A DNA stretch of 56,458 nucleotides, taken from Planctomycetota bacterium (GTDB lineage Bacteria > Planctomycetota > GCA-002687715). The notes beneath the pieces were generated by a model. The model did no database searches. It had not been told where the DNA came from and saw only the letters and a program-made list of their open reading frames with translations. Numbering within the stretch: the first letter of the stretch is position 1; every line of letters begins with the position of its first letter. Both the position numbers and the translations under genes were made by a program. Positions 25,029 to 34,322 of the stretch are shown piece by piece. The stretch covers positions 16,419-72,876 of the forward strand of contig NYSS01000009.1 in NCBI GenBank assembly GCA_002683135.1, read 5' to 3'.

Positions 25029-25758
25029 ATGACGCTGCCTGACGTAGACCCCGTGAGGGCCTATCTCGCAGATCTGCAGGGGCGGATCTGCGCGGGGCTG
25101 GAGGCGCTCGACGGAACCGCCACCTTCAGCAACGAGGCACACCGGACGGCCACGAGCCTGAACCACCCCCGTGTCCTCGAGGACGGTCCGGTGATCGAAA
25201 AAGCGGCGGTCAACTTCACCAACTCGCGGGGTGACGGGTTGCCGGTCGCTGCGACGGATCGCAAGCCCGAGCTCGCCGGAGTCCCGTTCGAGGCATGCTC
25301 CCTGTCCCTCATCGTGCATCCGTTGAACCCCTATGCTCCTACGACCCACATGAACCTCCGCTTCTTCGTGGCCCGTCCCTCGGGGGGGGAGCCGATTTGG
25401 TGGTTCGGTGGCGGATTCGACCTGACCCCGTACTACGGCTTCGAAGAGGACTGCGTTCACTCGCAGCGTGGGTGACGCCTTCCTGAACGCTTACGTTCCC
25501 ATCGTGCTGAGGAGGTGCGAGATGCAGTACGGCGATCGTGAGCGAGACTTCCAGGCCTACAGGAGAGGCCGATACGCCGAATTCAACCTCGCATGGGATC
25601 GTGGTACACGCTACGGATTGCAGAGCGGTGGGCGGATCGAGTCAATCCTGGCGTCGCTGCCTCCCCAGGTCGTGTGGCGCTACGATTGGCATCCGCCGGC
25701 GGGGTCGGCTGAAGCCGCGCTCTACGAGGACTTCCTGCCTCCGCGCGACTGGGTGTAG
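25029..25758 (+). pseudogene. hemF: hemF, coproporphyrinogen III oxidase, with internal deletion and frameshift
   Basis: The family is oxygen-dependent and converts coproporphyrinogen III to protoporphyrinogen IX. The start at 25029 aligns with E. coli HemF. The first part (to about 25465) matches well up to '[19 protein letters not shown]'. The frame then runs into TGA at 25473-25475. The C-terminal part continues in the next frame from about 25460 ('[14 protein letters not shown]', '[20 protein letters not shown]', 'ESILASLPP') to TAG at 25756-25758. About 60-70 residues are missing between them, including the conserved 'RGIGGLFFDD' region. The loss is not a multiple of three, so no full enzyme can be made from this copy. 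A collapsed assembly could give the same picture. Confidence 0.88.
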
Positions 25759-25769
25759 CCTGAGAGGGC

Positions 25770-28730
25770 ATGCTAGAACTCTCCTCCCGTCGACGTTCGC
25801 TCGCCCTCGTCCTGTTCCTGTTCTCGGGGTTCAGCGGGCTCGTCTATCAGGTCGTGTGGGCGCGTCAGTTCGCCCTGGTGCTGGGCACCACGACCTACGC
25901 GATCGCGTCTGTTCTGGCCGTGTTCATGGGTGGGCTCGCGCTCGGGAGTTGGATTTTTGGGCGCATCGCCGACCGTCGTCCGGTGAGCGGTCTCCGCCTG
26001 TACGGCTGGCTCGAGATAGTCATCGGGGGGTGGGCGTTGGCACTCCCGTTCCTGATCCGCTTGTGTGATGACGTCTACCGGGCGGCGTGGCCGTCCGTGG
26101 AAGGTTCGTTCGCGGCCCAGCTAGGGCTGCGAATCGGCCTCGTATTCCTCGTCCTGCTGGTACCCACGACCTGCATGGGCGGGACGCTTCCGGTCCTCTC
26201 TCTCTACCTCGTCCGGTCGCTGAAACGCTCCGGCGCCACCATCGGTTCGCTCTACGCGGTCAACACCGTTGGCGCTGTCGCGGGATGTCTGGTCACGGGA
26301 TTCTTTCTGATCGAGTGGCTCGGGTTGTCCGCGACGCTGATGCTCGCTGCGTTCATCAATCTCGCGGTCGGGGTCCTCGCCTTGACCAAGGGGCGCGGTG
26401 ATGTGCACGTGGCCGTGGAGGAAGAGGAGGTCGGGGATGCGGGGGACTCGGGGGCTCCCGTGAGCCCGACACAGATGCGTCTCGCGCTGATCGTCTTCGC
26501 GATCTCCGGGTTCGCGGCGCTGTCGCTCGAGGTCCTGTGGACTCGCAGCCTCATGTTCTGGGTCCACATCGACACGTGGGCTTTCACCGCGATGCTCAGC
26601 GCGTTCTTGACCGGGATCGCGCTGGGCAGCTTTGTCATGGCGCGGCTGCTGTCACGGGTCAGGCGCCCGTTGCTCGCGTTGGGTCTGCTGGAGGCGCTGA
26701 TCGGCGTGTCCGCCGCCGCGACGGTGCCGCTCCTGGGCGCGCTCTCCGGCGCATTCGAGGCAGGCACTGACACGGACACATTCGGCACGGGTTTGACCTC
26801 ACACATCATGCAGAAGCTCGGCCAATGCTTCTTCGTGATGCTCGCTCCGACGGTCCTGATGGGCGCCGCATTCCCGCTGGTCAGTCACATCTATGTGCAG
26901 GCGCACAGGAAGGTCGGGGAGGGGACGGGGACCCTGTATGCGTTGAACACGGTCGGGGCCATCGTCGGTTCACTGGCGGCGGGCTTCATCCTCATCCCTG
27001 TCGTGGGCATCCAGCAGAGCATCCTGTTGGTCGCCGCAGTCTATGGCGTGCTTGGTGTGGTGGTGCTCTGGCACGCCACCTCCACGAGGAGGCGACCGTT
27101 CGCGGCTGGCGTCAGCCTCCTGGTTCCGGTGACCTGTGTGCTCTGCGCCGTGATGTGGGACGCGCCCGATCTGGTCACACGCGGGCCGTGGGCTGCGCGT
27201 GAGGATATCGGCGAGTTCGAGATCCGCTACTACAACGAGGGGCCCGACGCGACGCTGGCCGTCGTCGAGAAGCAGGCGAACGCGGTCCGTCTCCTCACCA
27301 TCAACGGCGTGACGACGGCCATCGACAACTACATGGACATGCAGGTGCACCGGATGCTGTCGCATCTGCCGTTGCTGATTCACGAAGATCCGAAGACCGT
27401 ACTCGTGGTCGGTTTCGGGATGGGATCGACGGCGTGGGGATGCCTGCAGCATCCCGTCGATCGTGTGGACGTCGTCGAACTGTTGCGCGCCGAGAAGAAG
27501 GCCGCGCCGTTCTTCGAGCACGTCAATCATGGCGTCATCGACCAGCCCCGACTGAACTTCATTGTCGCTGACGGCCGCAACTACATCCTGGCGTCGCGCA
27601 AGAAGTATGACGTCATCTCCTTCAACGCGATTCACCCGCGGTTCTCGTCCAATCTCTACACCAAGGACTTCTACGAGTTATGCAGCCAGCGCCTGAACCC
27701 CGGGGGGATCGTCTGCGCGTGGATGACGCAGAACGCCTTGACGGGCGCCGAGTGGGACATGCTCTGTCGCAGTATGACGGAGGTGTATCCCCACGTATCG
27801 CTCTGGTACTGCAACCCTGAGCATTATTGCCTGTTGGCGTCGGATCGACCCATGCGAGTCGATTGGGAGACGTTCGTCGAGCGCATGGAACGACCGGGGG
27901 TCCTGGCGGATCTGGCCGAATCCCATCTGGATGACGCTCGCGCGCTGGTGACGCGCTTTCTCATGGGCGATGGGGTGCTCAAGCGCCATCTCGGTGACGG
28001 GCCTGTCAACACGGACGACAAGCCGTTGATCGAGTTCGGACGTGAGGTGGAGGCGGATGAAAGAGGGGTCGTTCTGCGCATCCTGGAGGCGCGTCGACCT
28101 GTGGACGAGGTGCTCGTCGCCGGGACTATCTCCGATGAAGACGCCAGCAGCCTCACGGGATACGCGGTCGCCGCCGGAGAAATGATGCTGGGGCAGACGG
28201 AGTTCTGGTATCCGCGGCGTCCGTACGAAGACCGTCTCCGCTTTCGCCGGGCGCTCGCCCTCGCGCCGGACAGCGAAGACCTCCGCTTCAACATGAAGGC
28301 GTCGTCCACCGCGCTTGCGAACGCGCGCCGCGTGCTGCGGGAGAGCCCGCAGAACGACTACGCGCTGCGCGATCTGGCCCGCATCCTCATGGAGCGGGGA
28401 GACCTGGAGGCGGCCTACGACGCGGTCTTATCTGCCAACGGCCTGCGAGGAGACAGCGGGGATGGGGTCTATCTCCAGGGTCTGCTGGAGTTGCTGCGCG
28501 GTGACCCGCACAAGAGCGTCACGACGCTCGAGCCGTTCATCCGAGCGAACTGGGACGTCTCCGCGGCGCCGCCCCTGCTGTTCAGTCAGGCGTTGCACGC
28601 CTATGCCACGGCTCGCGAGCGGATCGGTCGGCCTCGCCCGGAGATGCGGCAGCGGGCGAACGAGGTGGTCCCGTGCAGTCGCGAGCTCTTTGACCTGATG
28701 TGCTCGTCGGCCCTCGGCGACCGGCGTTAG
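25770..28730 (+). CDS. Membrane spermidine-synthase-like fusion with C-terminal TPR-like region
   Basis: A 986-residue protein. Residues 1-490 contain about a dozen membrane helices with two copies of the signature 'SGFSGLVYQVVWARQ' / 'SGFAALSLEVLWTRS', each followed by a GGxLPxxS-type or 'MGAAFPL' segment. Residues about 500-760 are a spermidine-synthase-type Rossmann methyltransferase-like domain ('TVLVVGFGMGSTAWG', 'VDVVEL', 'VADGRNYILASRKKYDVIS'). The tail (about 840-950) has TPR-like helices. Many bacteria have such 'fused MFS/spermidine synthase' proteins of unproven activity. The usual Asp/Glu residues for polyamine binding are not obvious, so polyamine synthesis should not be assumed. 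It begins 11 bases after the hemF remnant. Confidence 0.88.
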   Translation: MLELSSRRRSLALVLFLFSGFSGLVYQVVWARQFALVLGTTTYAIASVLAVFMGGLALGSWIFGRIADRRPVSGLRLYGWLEIVIGGWALALPFLIRLCDDVYRAAWPSVEGSFAAQLGLRIGLVFLVLLVPTTCMGGTLPVLSLYLVRSLKRSGATIGSLYAVNTVGAVAGCLVTGFFLIEWLGLSATLMLAAFINLAVGVLALTKGRGDVHVAVEEEEVGDAGDSGAPVSPTQMRLALIVFAISGFAALSLEVLWTRSLMFWVHIDTWAFTAMLSAFLTGIALGSFVMARLLSRVRRPLLALGLLEALIGVSAAATVPLLGALSGAFEAGTDTDTFGTGLTSHIMQKLGQCFFVMLAPTVLMGAAFPLVSHIYVQAHRKVGEGTGTLYALNTVGAIVGSLAAGFILIPVVGIQQSILLVAAVYGVLGVVVLWHATSTRRRPFAAGVSLLVPVTCVLCAVMWDAPDLVTRGPWAAREDIGEFEIRYYNEGPDATLAVVEKQANAVRLLTINGVTTAIDNYMDMQVHRMLSHLPLLIHEDPKTVLVVGFGMGSTAWGCLQHPVDRVDVVELLRAEKKAAPFFEHVNHGVIDQPRLNFIVADGRNYILASRKKYDVISFNAIHPRFSSNLYTKDFYELCSQRLNPGGIVCAWMTQNALTGAEWDMLCRSMTEVYPHVSLWYCNPEHYCLLASDRPMRVDWETFVERMERPGVLADLAESHLDDARALVTRFLMGDGVLKRHLGDGPVNTDDKPLIEFGREVEADERGVVLRILEARRPVDEVLVAGTISDEDASSLTGYAVAAGEMMLGQTEFWYPRRPYEDRLRFRRALALAPDSEDLRFNMKASSTALANARRVLRESPQNDYALRDLARILMERGDLEAAYDAVLSANGLRGDSGDGVYLQGLLELLRGDPHKSVTTLEPFIRANWDVSAAPPLLFSQALHAYATARERIGRPRPEMRQRANEVVPCSRELFDLMCSSALGDRR

Positions 28731-28740
28731 GGCACGTGGA

Positions 28741-30138
28741 TCAGAAGCGTAGATAGGTGATCTTGGGTGGTTTCGCGGACTCGTCGAGCCCCAGCGTGCA
28801 GGTCACCAGCGCCCCCTGCTCGAACCTGAAGATCACTTCGGCGAGCCCGGGTTGCTTGGCGACTCGTACACCCACGACGGACTCGCACTTCCCGTGCTTC
28901 TGGTGAAGACCGGAGAAGACGTTGCTGATCACCGATGCGGGGATTTGTTCGAGGAAACGTTGGCTGAACTTGCTGCCCAGGCCCTGGCTCGGCTTGGCGA
29001 CGAAGTGGGGGACCAGGGACTTGGCCGTAGCTTCGAATGCTGGAGAGAGCGTGCGTAGCTTCTTGAGCGCGGCCTTGAGCAGCTCCATCCCCACGTCGTC
29101 GACGCTGCGCCCACAGTTGGTGAGGACGACGGCGCCGATCTTCCAGCGGGAGGAGAAGCCGACCCAGCTGCGGAACCCGGCCATGCCGCCGTTGTGCCAG
29201 ATGATGTCGCCGGATTCCCGCGCGTGGTCGACGATCCACCCGAGACCGGTGGCCTTGGTCCAGCCGTCCCAGATCCGCTGGGGCTTATGGAGCTCGGTGA
29301 GACTTCCCCCCGAGATCGGCGTCGCGTCCGCTTCGCCCGCGTGGAGGTTGAGAGAGATGAACCGAGCGAGGTCGGTGACCGTGCTCACGACGGCGCCCGC
29401 ACCCTCGAGGCAGCCCAGGTTCCAATACGCGGCTCGGGCGGTCGTGTCGTCCGCCGCGTAGGGCGCGGCCAGGCCGCTTCGGCTCGCGTTATTGAGGCCG
29501 ATGTGCGTCGAGGACAGACCCGCTGGTTGCAGCACGTATTTCGTCAGCGCCTGTCCGTAGGTCATTCCTGCGGCCCGTCCGAGGGCGTGTCCGAGGAGCC
29601 CCATGCCGAGATTCGAGTAGGCCGCCGAGGCGCCCGTCGGGTAGTCGAGCTTGGTCTCGGCCAGGCCGTCATACAGCTGTGTGGTCGCGTAGCCGTTCCA
29701 GGGGTCGGCCTCGGTCCCCGTCATGTTGACCGGGTTGCGGGGTAGGCCTGAGCCGTGCGTGGCCAGATGCCGCAGCGTGATGTGCCGAGCGCCGCGCGGG
29801 TCCTGCGGCATCTTCACCTTGGGCGGCAGGTACTTGCTGACGGGATCGTCAAGGCGGACCAGCCCCTTGTCACGGAGCTGCACGAGCAGGGTGGTGGTGA
29901 AGACCTTGCTGACCGAGCCGATCCGGTAGAGGGTGGCCTGGGTGGCGCGGCGGTTGGACGCGCGATCGGAGAAGCCGTGGACGGCGGTGAAAGCGATGCG
30001 GTCCCCCTGCACGACGGCGGCGGCGAGGCTCGGGTAGCCACCGACATCGAAGCGCTCTCGGATGAGATCCCCGAGGGGGTCTGTGGTTTGCTGACCGCAG
30101 AGCGAACAAGCGAGGACGAGGATAGCGAGGTGCCGCAT
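28741..30138 (-). CDS. Exported beta-lactamase-fold serine hydrolase
   Basis: A 465-residue protein with a signal peptide ('ILVLACSLCG'). The class C beta-lactamase/D,D-peptidase signature is complete: Ser75-x-x-Lys78 in 'YRIGSVSKVFTT', Tyr174-Ser-Asn176, and HNGG at 315-318 in place of KTG. In this family HxG marks esterases and peptidases more often than true beta-lactamases, so the substrate may be an ester, a D-amino-acid peptide or peptidoglycan. The C-terminal ~110 residues form a separate beta-rich domain. It is the last of a minus-strand series starting at 35285, with a 95-base gap after the dehydrogenase gene. Confidence 0.9.
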   Translation of the reverse strand: MRHLAILVLACSLCGQQTTDPLGDLIRERFDVGGYPSLAAAVVQGDRIAFTAVHGFSDRASNRRATQATLYRIGSVSKVFTTTLLVQLRDKGLVRLDDPVSKYLPPKVKMPQDPRGARHITLRHLATHGSGLPRNPVNMTGTEADPWNGYATTQLYDGLAETKLDYPTGASAAYSNLGMGLLGHALGRAAGMTYGQALTKYVLQPAGLSSTHIGLNNASRSGLAAPYAADDTTARAAYWNLGCLEGAGAVVSTVTDLARFISLNLHAGEADATPISGGSLTELHKPQRIWDGWTKATGLGWIVDHARESGDIIWHNGGMAGFRSWVGFSSRWKIGAVVLTNCGRSVDDVGMELLKAALKKLRTLSPAFEATAKSLVPHFVAKPSQGLGSKFSQRFLEQIPASVISNVFSGLHQKHGKCESVVGVRVAKQPGLAEVIFRFEQGALVTCTLGLDESAKPPKITYLRF

Positions 30139-30233
30139 GCGGGCTCCGATTCTGTTCTACACGGGGATGAGAGCGATACCGTAGCTCATCGCGGCGGCGA
30201 GAGAACCCAGGGCCACCGCGGTGCGGTCCTCGG

Positions 30234-32702
30234 TTACTTGACGCGCTTCAACTCGTCGGCGGACCAGGCAGAGGTGCGGTCTCCGAGCGCCTTCCGTTCG
30301 CGGGTGACGAGGTCCACGCTCACGGGATCGGCTTCGTGTCCGAAGGAGCGCCGGATGAAGGTCAGGATCCCTGCGACCTCCTGGTCGGAGAACGTGGGTA
30401 ACCCCGGCATCTGCAGGTCGTAGGCCTTACCCCGGACCTGGATGGGGCCGGCGACTCCGTTGACCAGGATGCGCACGAGTCGTGACGGCGGACCCGTGAC
30501 CCACTCCGCGCCGCGCAACGGAGGCGCGAGGGAGTCCATGCCCGCTCCGTTTGCCTGGTGGCAGCCACGGCACACGAGACCGTAGAACTGGCGGCCGATT
30601 TCGAAGAGCGCCTTCTCACGGGCGTCGAGGGGACGCAGCTTCAACTGCTCCCAGTCCGCCTTGCCCGGCCAGGTCGTAAACGAAGCGATGCGATCGGGGA
30701 GCTTGGAAGACGGGGCGACGTCGAGTCGCAGCGCCCGCGGCTTCTTGGAGATGATGCCGTCCACGATGGAGCGGCGTTGCCATGAGGCGGTGGTCTCCGC
30801 CATCGCCAGGTCGATCAGACGTCGTATGCGCGGTCCGTTTCCTTCGGTGATGACGCACGCAGCGAGGCTCTTCACGAGAGCCTTGCGCCCCGCGCCGTGC
30901 TTCGCCCAGGCGCTGGTGGCAGATAGCCGTTCGAGGAACTCCAGCTCGCGGCGCCATAGTCCGGACACCGCGGCGTCCCGTTCGGATCGAGTGTCGCAGC
31001 TCTGTCTGAGGACGCGCTCCATGGCGCGTTCGGCGTCGTCGCCGCCGAGGGTGCCAAGGGTGTGCAGCAACTGGCGCCGCAGCGCCCGTTCGGGCGGGTT
31101 GGAGAGACCCAGGACGCGTTCGCGAACCGCACCCGTCGACCCGAGGTTCTCGGCGAGTCGCAGCCCCTGTGCCTGGACCTTGGGGTCGGGGTCGGCGATG
31201 GCTGCGAGCACGGAGGTCGCGTCCAGAGCGCCGATGCCTTCCAGGGTCCACAGCCCGTGGAGCCGACCGATCCCGGCGCTCCGGTCGCGCGCGAGGTCGC
31301 GCAGTTTTGGGACGGTGTTTTTTGGGCGACGTTCCACCAGCAGGCGCTGCGCCGTGTCTCGCCACCAACCGTTGGGGTGCGTGAGCGCGCCGACGAGCGC
31401 GTCGGGAGAAGCTGAATTCAGTCGCGGTGGCTCGGGCCGCTTGAACCCGTCCGGGACGACCCGCCAGATCCGTCCGCGCCCGAGGGGCTTGTCGAGCCCT
31501 CGCTTGATGATCTGCTTGCGCAGGTACGTGGTGACGTACAGGCGGTGCTGGAGGATGCCGCGGTACATGTCGACGATCCACAGACACCCATCGGGTCCGG
31601 TGTACAGATTGACCGGACGGAACCGCTCGTCGGTTGAAGCGAGGAACTCGAATCCTTCGTGTGCGTTGGTGGCTGTCACGGATCCGTTGCTCGGGTCTTC
31701 GCTGAGTCGCTTGCGCTTGACGAGGTTTCCGGATGGCTCGCATACGAACGCGTCGCCGTAGACATCACTGCCATAGGCGTCGCCTCGGAAGACGGTCGGC
31801 CCGCACGCAGCCGTCACCCTCGCGAGGGTCCCGTCCTTGCGGAGCACGCCCGGTCGATAGCCTCGGTTGACCCCCGGATTGATCCGCGCGGGCCATGTCG
31901 TCTGATCTCGGGCGACGGTCAGGTTGGTGCCCCAGGCGTTTCCGAGGTTGGGGTTTCTGACCGCGTAGCTCGGCGGGTATGCGTTACCGCGAAGCAGGTT
32001 CGAATTCTGGTTGAAGAACAGACGGCCCCAGTCGTCTTGTGACAGGCCCCACTGGCCTCCGCTGGCCGTCGGCTCTTGGACCCACCCGACGTCGCGCCGG
32101 CGAAACCGACCGCCGTGAGCGGCGAGGTAGATCCAGTTGTCGAGGCCACGAATCAGTCCGTTCGGAGCGTGTTCCAGGTTGCGCAGACCACCGAATCCGT
32201 AAGAGACGACCGCGTCCTCATCCCACTCTAGATCGCCGTCCGTGTCGCGGAACCAGCGTAGGTATGGTGGCTCGATGAACAGGGCTCCGTCCCGGTGGAT
32301 CGCGATGGCCCGCGGGAGCCGCAGGTCGTCGGCGAATTCGGTGCGCTTGTCCATGCGGCCGTCCCCGTCCGTGTCCTCGAGAACGGCGATGACACCGCTG
32401 CGGGCGTGCTCGCCCGTGCCGTCCACGTTCGGCATGAACGCGCGCATCTCGACCACCCAGACGCGGCCGTCGCCGTCGAAGGCCATGGCTATCGGGTCTT
32501 CGACCAGCGGCTCGGCGGCGACCAGCTCCAGCTTGAATCCGGGCGCGAGGCGGAAGCTCTTCAGCGCGTCGGCAGGGGAGAGCACGGGCGCCGGTGGGAT
32601 ATCCCAGTCCTTTGGCGGATCGGGTTGCTTCTCGCCTCGTTTGTCACCCGCTTGGGCGCAGATGGACGCGGATAGCAGGATGCAGCAGATCGCCTTACGC
32701 AT
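30234..32702 (-). CDS. PVC-type membrane-bound dehydrogenase with HEAT and cytochrome c domains
   Basis: An 822-residue protein starting with a signal peptide. Residues about 45-420 form a PVC-type soluble-glucose-dehydrogenase-like beta-propeller ('FRLAPGFKLELVAAEPLVED', 'AFDGDGRVWVVEMRAFMP'). It has EF-hand-like calcium loops 'DTDGDGRMDK' and 'DTDGDLEWDE'. HEAT-like repeats occupy about 440-640. A cytochrome c domain near 690-790 carries one haem site, CRGCH, and a downstream Met in 'LQMPGLPTFSD' as possible axial ligand. The family is thought to oxidise sugars or alcohols and pass electrons to the attached haem; substrate and cofactor are not established. It starts nine bases after the VWA-HEAT gene, so they are one operon. 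Confidence 0.92.
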   Translation of the reverse strand: MRKAICCILLSASICAQAGDKRGEKQPDPPKDWDIPPAPVLSPADALKSFRLAPGFKLELVAAEPLVEDPIAMAFDGDGRVWVVEMRAFMPNVDGTGEHARSGVIAVLEDTDGDGRMDKRTEFADDLRLPRAIAIHRDGALFIEPPYLRWFRDTDGDLEWDEDAVVSYGFGGLRNLEHAPNGLIRGLDNWIYLAAHGGRFRRRDVGWVQEPTASGGQWGLSQDDWGRLFFNQNSNLLRGNAYPPSYAVRNPNLGNAWGTNLTVARDQTTWPARINPGVNRGYRPGVLRKDGTLARVTAACGPTVFRGDAYGSDVYGDAFVCEPSGNLVKRKRLSEDPSNGSVTATNAHEGFEFLASTDERFRPVNLYTGPDGCLWIVDMYRGILQHRLYVTTYLRKQIIKRGLDKPLGRGRIWRVVPDGFKRPEPPRLNSASPDALVGALTHPNGWWRDTAQRLLVERRPKNTVPKLRDLARDRSAGIGRLHGLWTLEGIGALDATSVLAAIADPDPKVQAQGLRLAENLGSTGAVRERVLGLSNPPERALRRQLLHTLGTLGGDDAERAMERVLRQSCDTRSERDAAVSGLWRRELEFLERLSATSAWAKHGAGRKALVKSLAACVITEGNGPRIRRLIDLAMAETTASWQRRSIVDGIISKKPRALRLDVAPSSKLPDRIASFTTWPGKADWEQLKLRPLDAREKALFEIGRQFYGLVCRGCHQANGAGMDSLAPPLRGAEWVTGPPSRLVRILVNGVAGPIQVRGKAYDLQMPGLPTFSDQEVAGILTFIRRSFGHEADPVSVDLVTRERKALGDRTSAWSADELKRVK

Positions 32703-32711
32703 GGGTAGAGA

Positions 32712-34322
32712 CTACTTCGTCACGTGGACGAATTCGCCGTCGTTCTCCCCGGCGAGGCGTCGCAGGAAGCCGGCGTTGATGGCGCGCCCGAGGCCGACGC
32801 AGTGCACCGCGATGCGTCGCAGGTCGTTCAACGCGCGGATCTCACGGAGGATGTCCCCCGTGGCTTGGATCCGACCCGCGCTGGGAGAGCCATCGGAGAG
32901 CAGGAAGATGGTGTCCACGGCGCTCTGGTAGTGCCGGTCGAACGAGCCGCGTCCGGCGAACCCGAAGCCCTTCTCGAGGCCACCGAAGAGGTCTGTGGCA
33001 CCCAGGGGACCCTTCTCGAGGAGCCACTGACGGATGGCCTTCTTGCTCTTCTGGTTGGCCGGGACCATCTTGTCCTTCCAGATCGTCACGCCGCTCTCGA
33101 ACAGGATGACGTTGAAGGTGCCGCCCTTCGGGAGGGAGTCGATCGACTTGAGCAGCTCGGTGACGGCCCCGTCCACCTTGCGTGTGCCGCCGACCTTCGC
33201 GGGGCCGTTGCCGCCCGGGCCTCCAGGTCCGCGTCCACCGAGGGGGCCGGACATGCTGCCGCTGAAGTCGATGACGTAGACGATGTGTTTGGAGCGCGTG
33301 TTGATCCCGTAAAAGCCGGTCCCTGCTTGGTGGCGCGCGCCCCGTTTCGCGACCGGCGCGCGTTTCTTGGGCAGCGGTGGCGCGTTCGCGATTTCGGTCG
33401 GTTGGGCCAGAGCGTCACCGTTCTTGCCGATCCACTCACGCCACAGGTGAACGTTGTCGTGGAAGTTCTGTCCCGTGATCTTGCGCAGCGCGCTGACCGC
33501 GTCGGTGACCAGGCGCCCGTCTTCTCCTTCGAGGGCGTCGCAGAGGGACTCCGCGGCCTCGGACCCGCCCACCTTGCGGAGGATGCGGATGGCTTGTGCC
33601 CGGACCTGCCAGGAGTCGTCCTTGAGACGCGCGACCGCTGGCCGGAGCGCGCGGAGCCCGCCGCGCTCTTCGATGGCCCGGAGCGCGGCGACGCGGGTCG
33701 GGGCTTCACGGTGGCGGGTCTCCCGCTCGACCGCCGCGACCATCTCCGGCAGATCCACCCAGACCATGATGCGGAGAACGTCAGCCTTGTCCTCGATTTC
33801 CTTGGCGCGTCGGTACGCCGTGGTGACGGCGCTGATAGCGCTGCGCTTGTGAGCCTCGGAGCAGCGGGAGACGGTCCAGCCGACCGCTTTGCGGAGGGTC
33901 ACTCCGATTCCGGAATCCAGCTCGATGATGCGTCGGTGTTCCTTGCACTGGGCCTCCACGGCGGCGAGCTCGGCCTTCGCCCGTTCCCACTGCTTCCTGC
34001 CGATCCTCCCGGAGGTGAGGAGTTGACGGAGTCGTGATTCCTCGCGTCGCAGGGACCCGCGCTTGACGGTGGCCTCAGCCCAGGTAGATCGCGCTTCGGT
34101 CAGCTTGTCGGTGACATCGCGGATGACCGTCAGCAGGTAGCGCACGGTCTCTGGATGGGCGTGTGTGCTGATGTCCTCGATCGCCTTGGTGCGGACCTTC
34201 TGGTCGTTCGAGGCAAAGCCCGTCTCGAATGCATCCTTCTGCTGTGCGAATGACTGGGCGGAGACGGAGGCACCGCAGAGGGCGAGGGCGAGCAGGGCGC
34301 AGGTTGTGCGGATGGCTGCCAT
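32712..34322 (-). CDS. Exported HEAT-VWA protein with Gly-rich insert after the MIDAS motif
   Basis: A 536-residue protein with a signal peptide ('ALLALALCGASVSAQ'). Residues about 30-310 are helical with HEAT repeats ('ALRPAVARLKDDSWQVRAQA'). The C-terminal von Willebrand A domain has the metal site DFSGSMSG at about residue 352, then 'FNVILFESGV' and 'IFLLSDGSPSAGRI'. A Gly/Pro-rich stretch of some 20 residues is inserted straight after the MIDAS motif, where VWA domains normally go into their first helix. Its ATG directly abuts the stop of the DUF6807 gene (TAAATG). Protein binding on the cell surface or in the periplasm is the likely role. Confidence 0.9.
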   Translation of the reverse strand: MAAIRTTCALLALALCGASVSAQSFAQQKDAFETGFASNDQKVRTKAIEDISTHAHPETVRYLLTVIRDVTDKLTEARSTWAEATVKRGSLRREESRLRQLLTSGRIGRKQWERAKAELAAVEAQCKEHRRIIELDSGIGVTLRKAVGWTVSRCSEAHKRSAISAVTTAYRRAKEIEDKADVLRIMVWVDLPEMVAAVERETRHREAPTRVAALRAIEERGGLRALRPAVARLKDDSWQVRAQAIRILRKVGGSEAAESLCDALEGEDGRLVTDAVSALRKITGQNFHDNVHLWREWIGKNGDALAQPTEIANAPPLPKKRAPVAKRGARHQAGTGFYGINTRSKHIVYVIDFSGSMSGPLGGRGPGGPGGNGPAKVGGTRKVDGAVTELLKSIDSLPKGGTFNVILFESGVTIWKDKMVPANQKSKKAIRQWLLEKGPLGATDLFGGLEKGFGFAGRGSFDRHYQSAVDTIFLLSDGSPSAGRIQATGDILREIRALNDLRRIAVHCVGLGRAINAGFLRRLAGENDGEFVHVTK

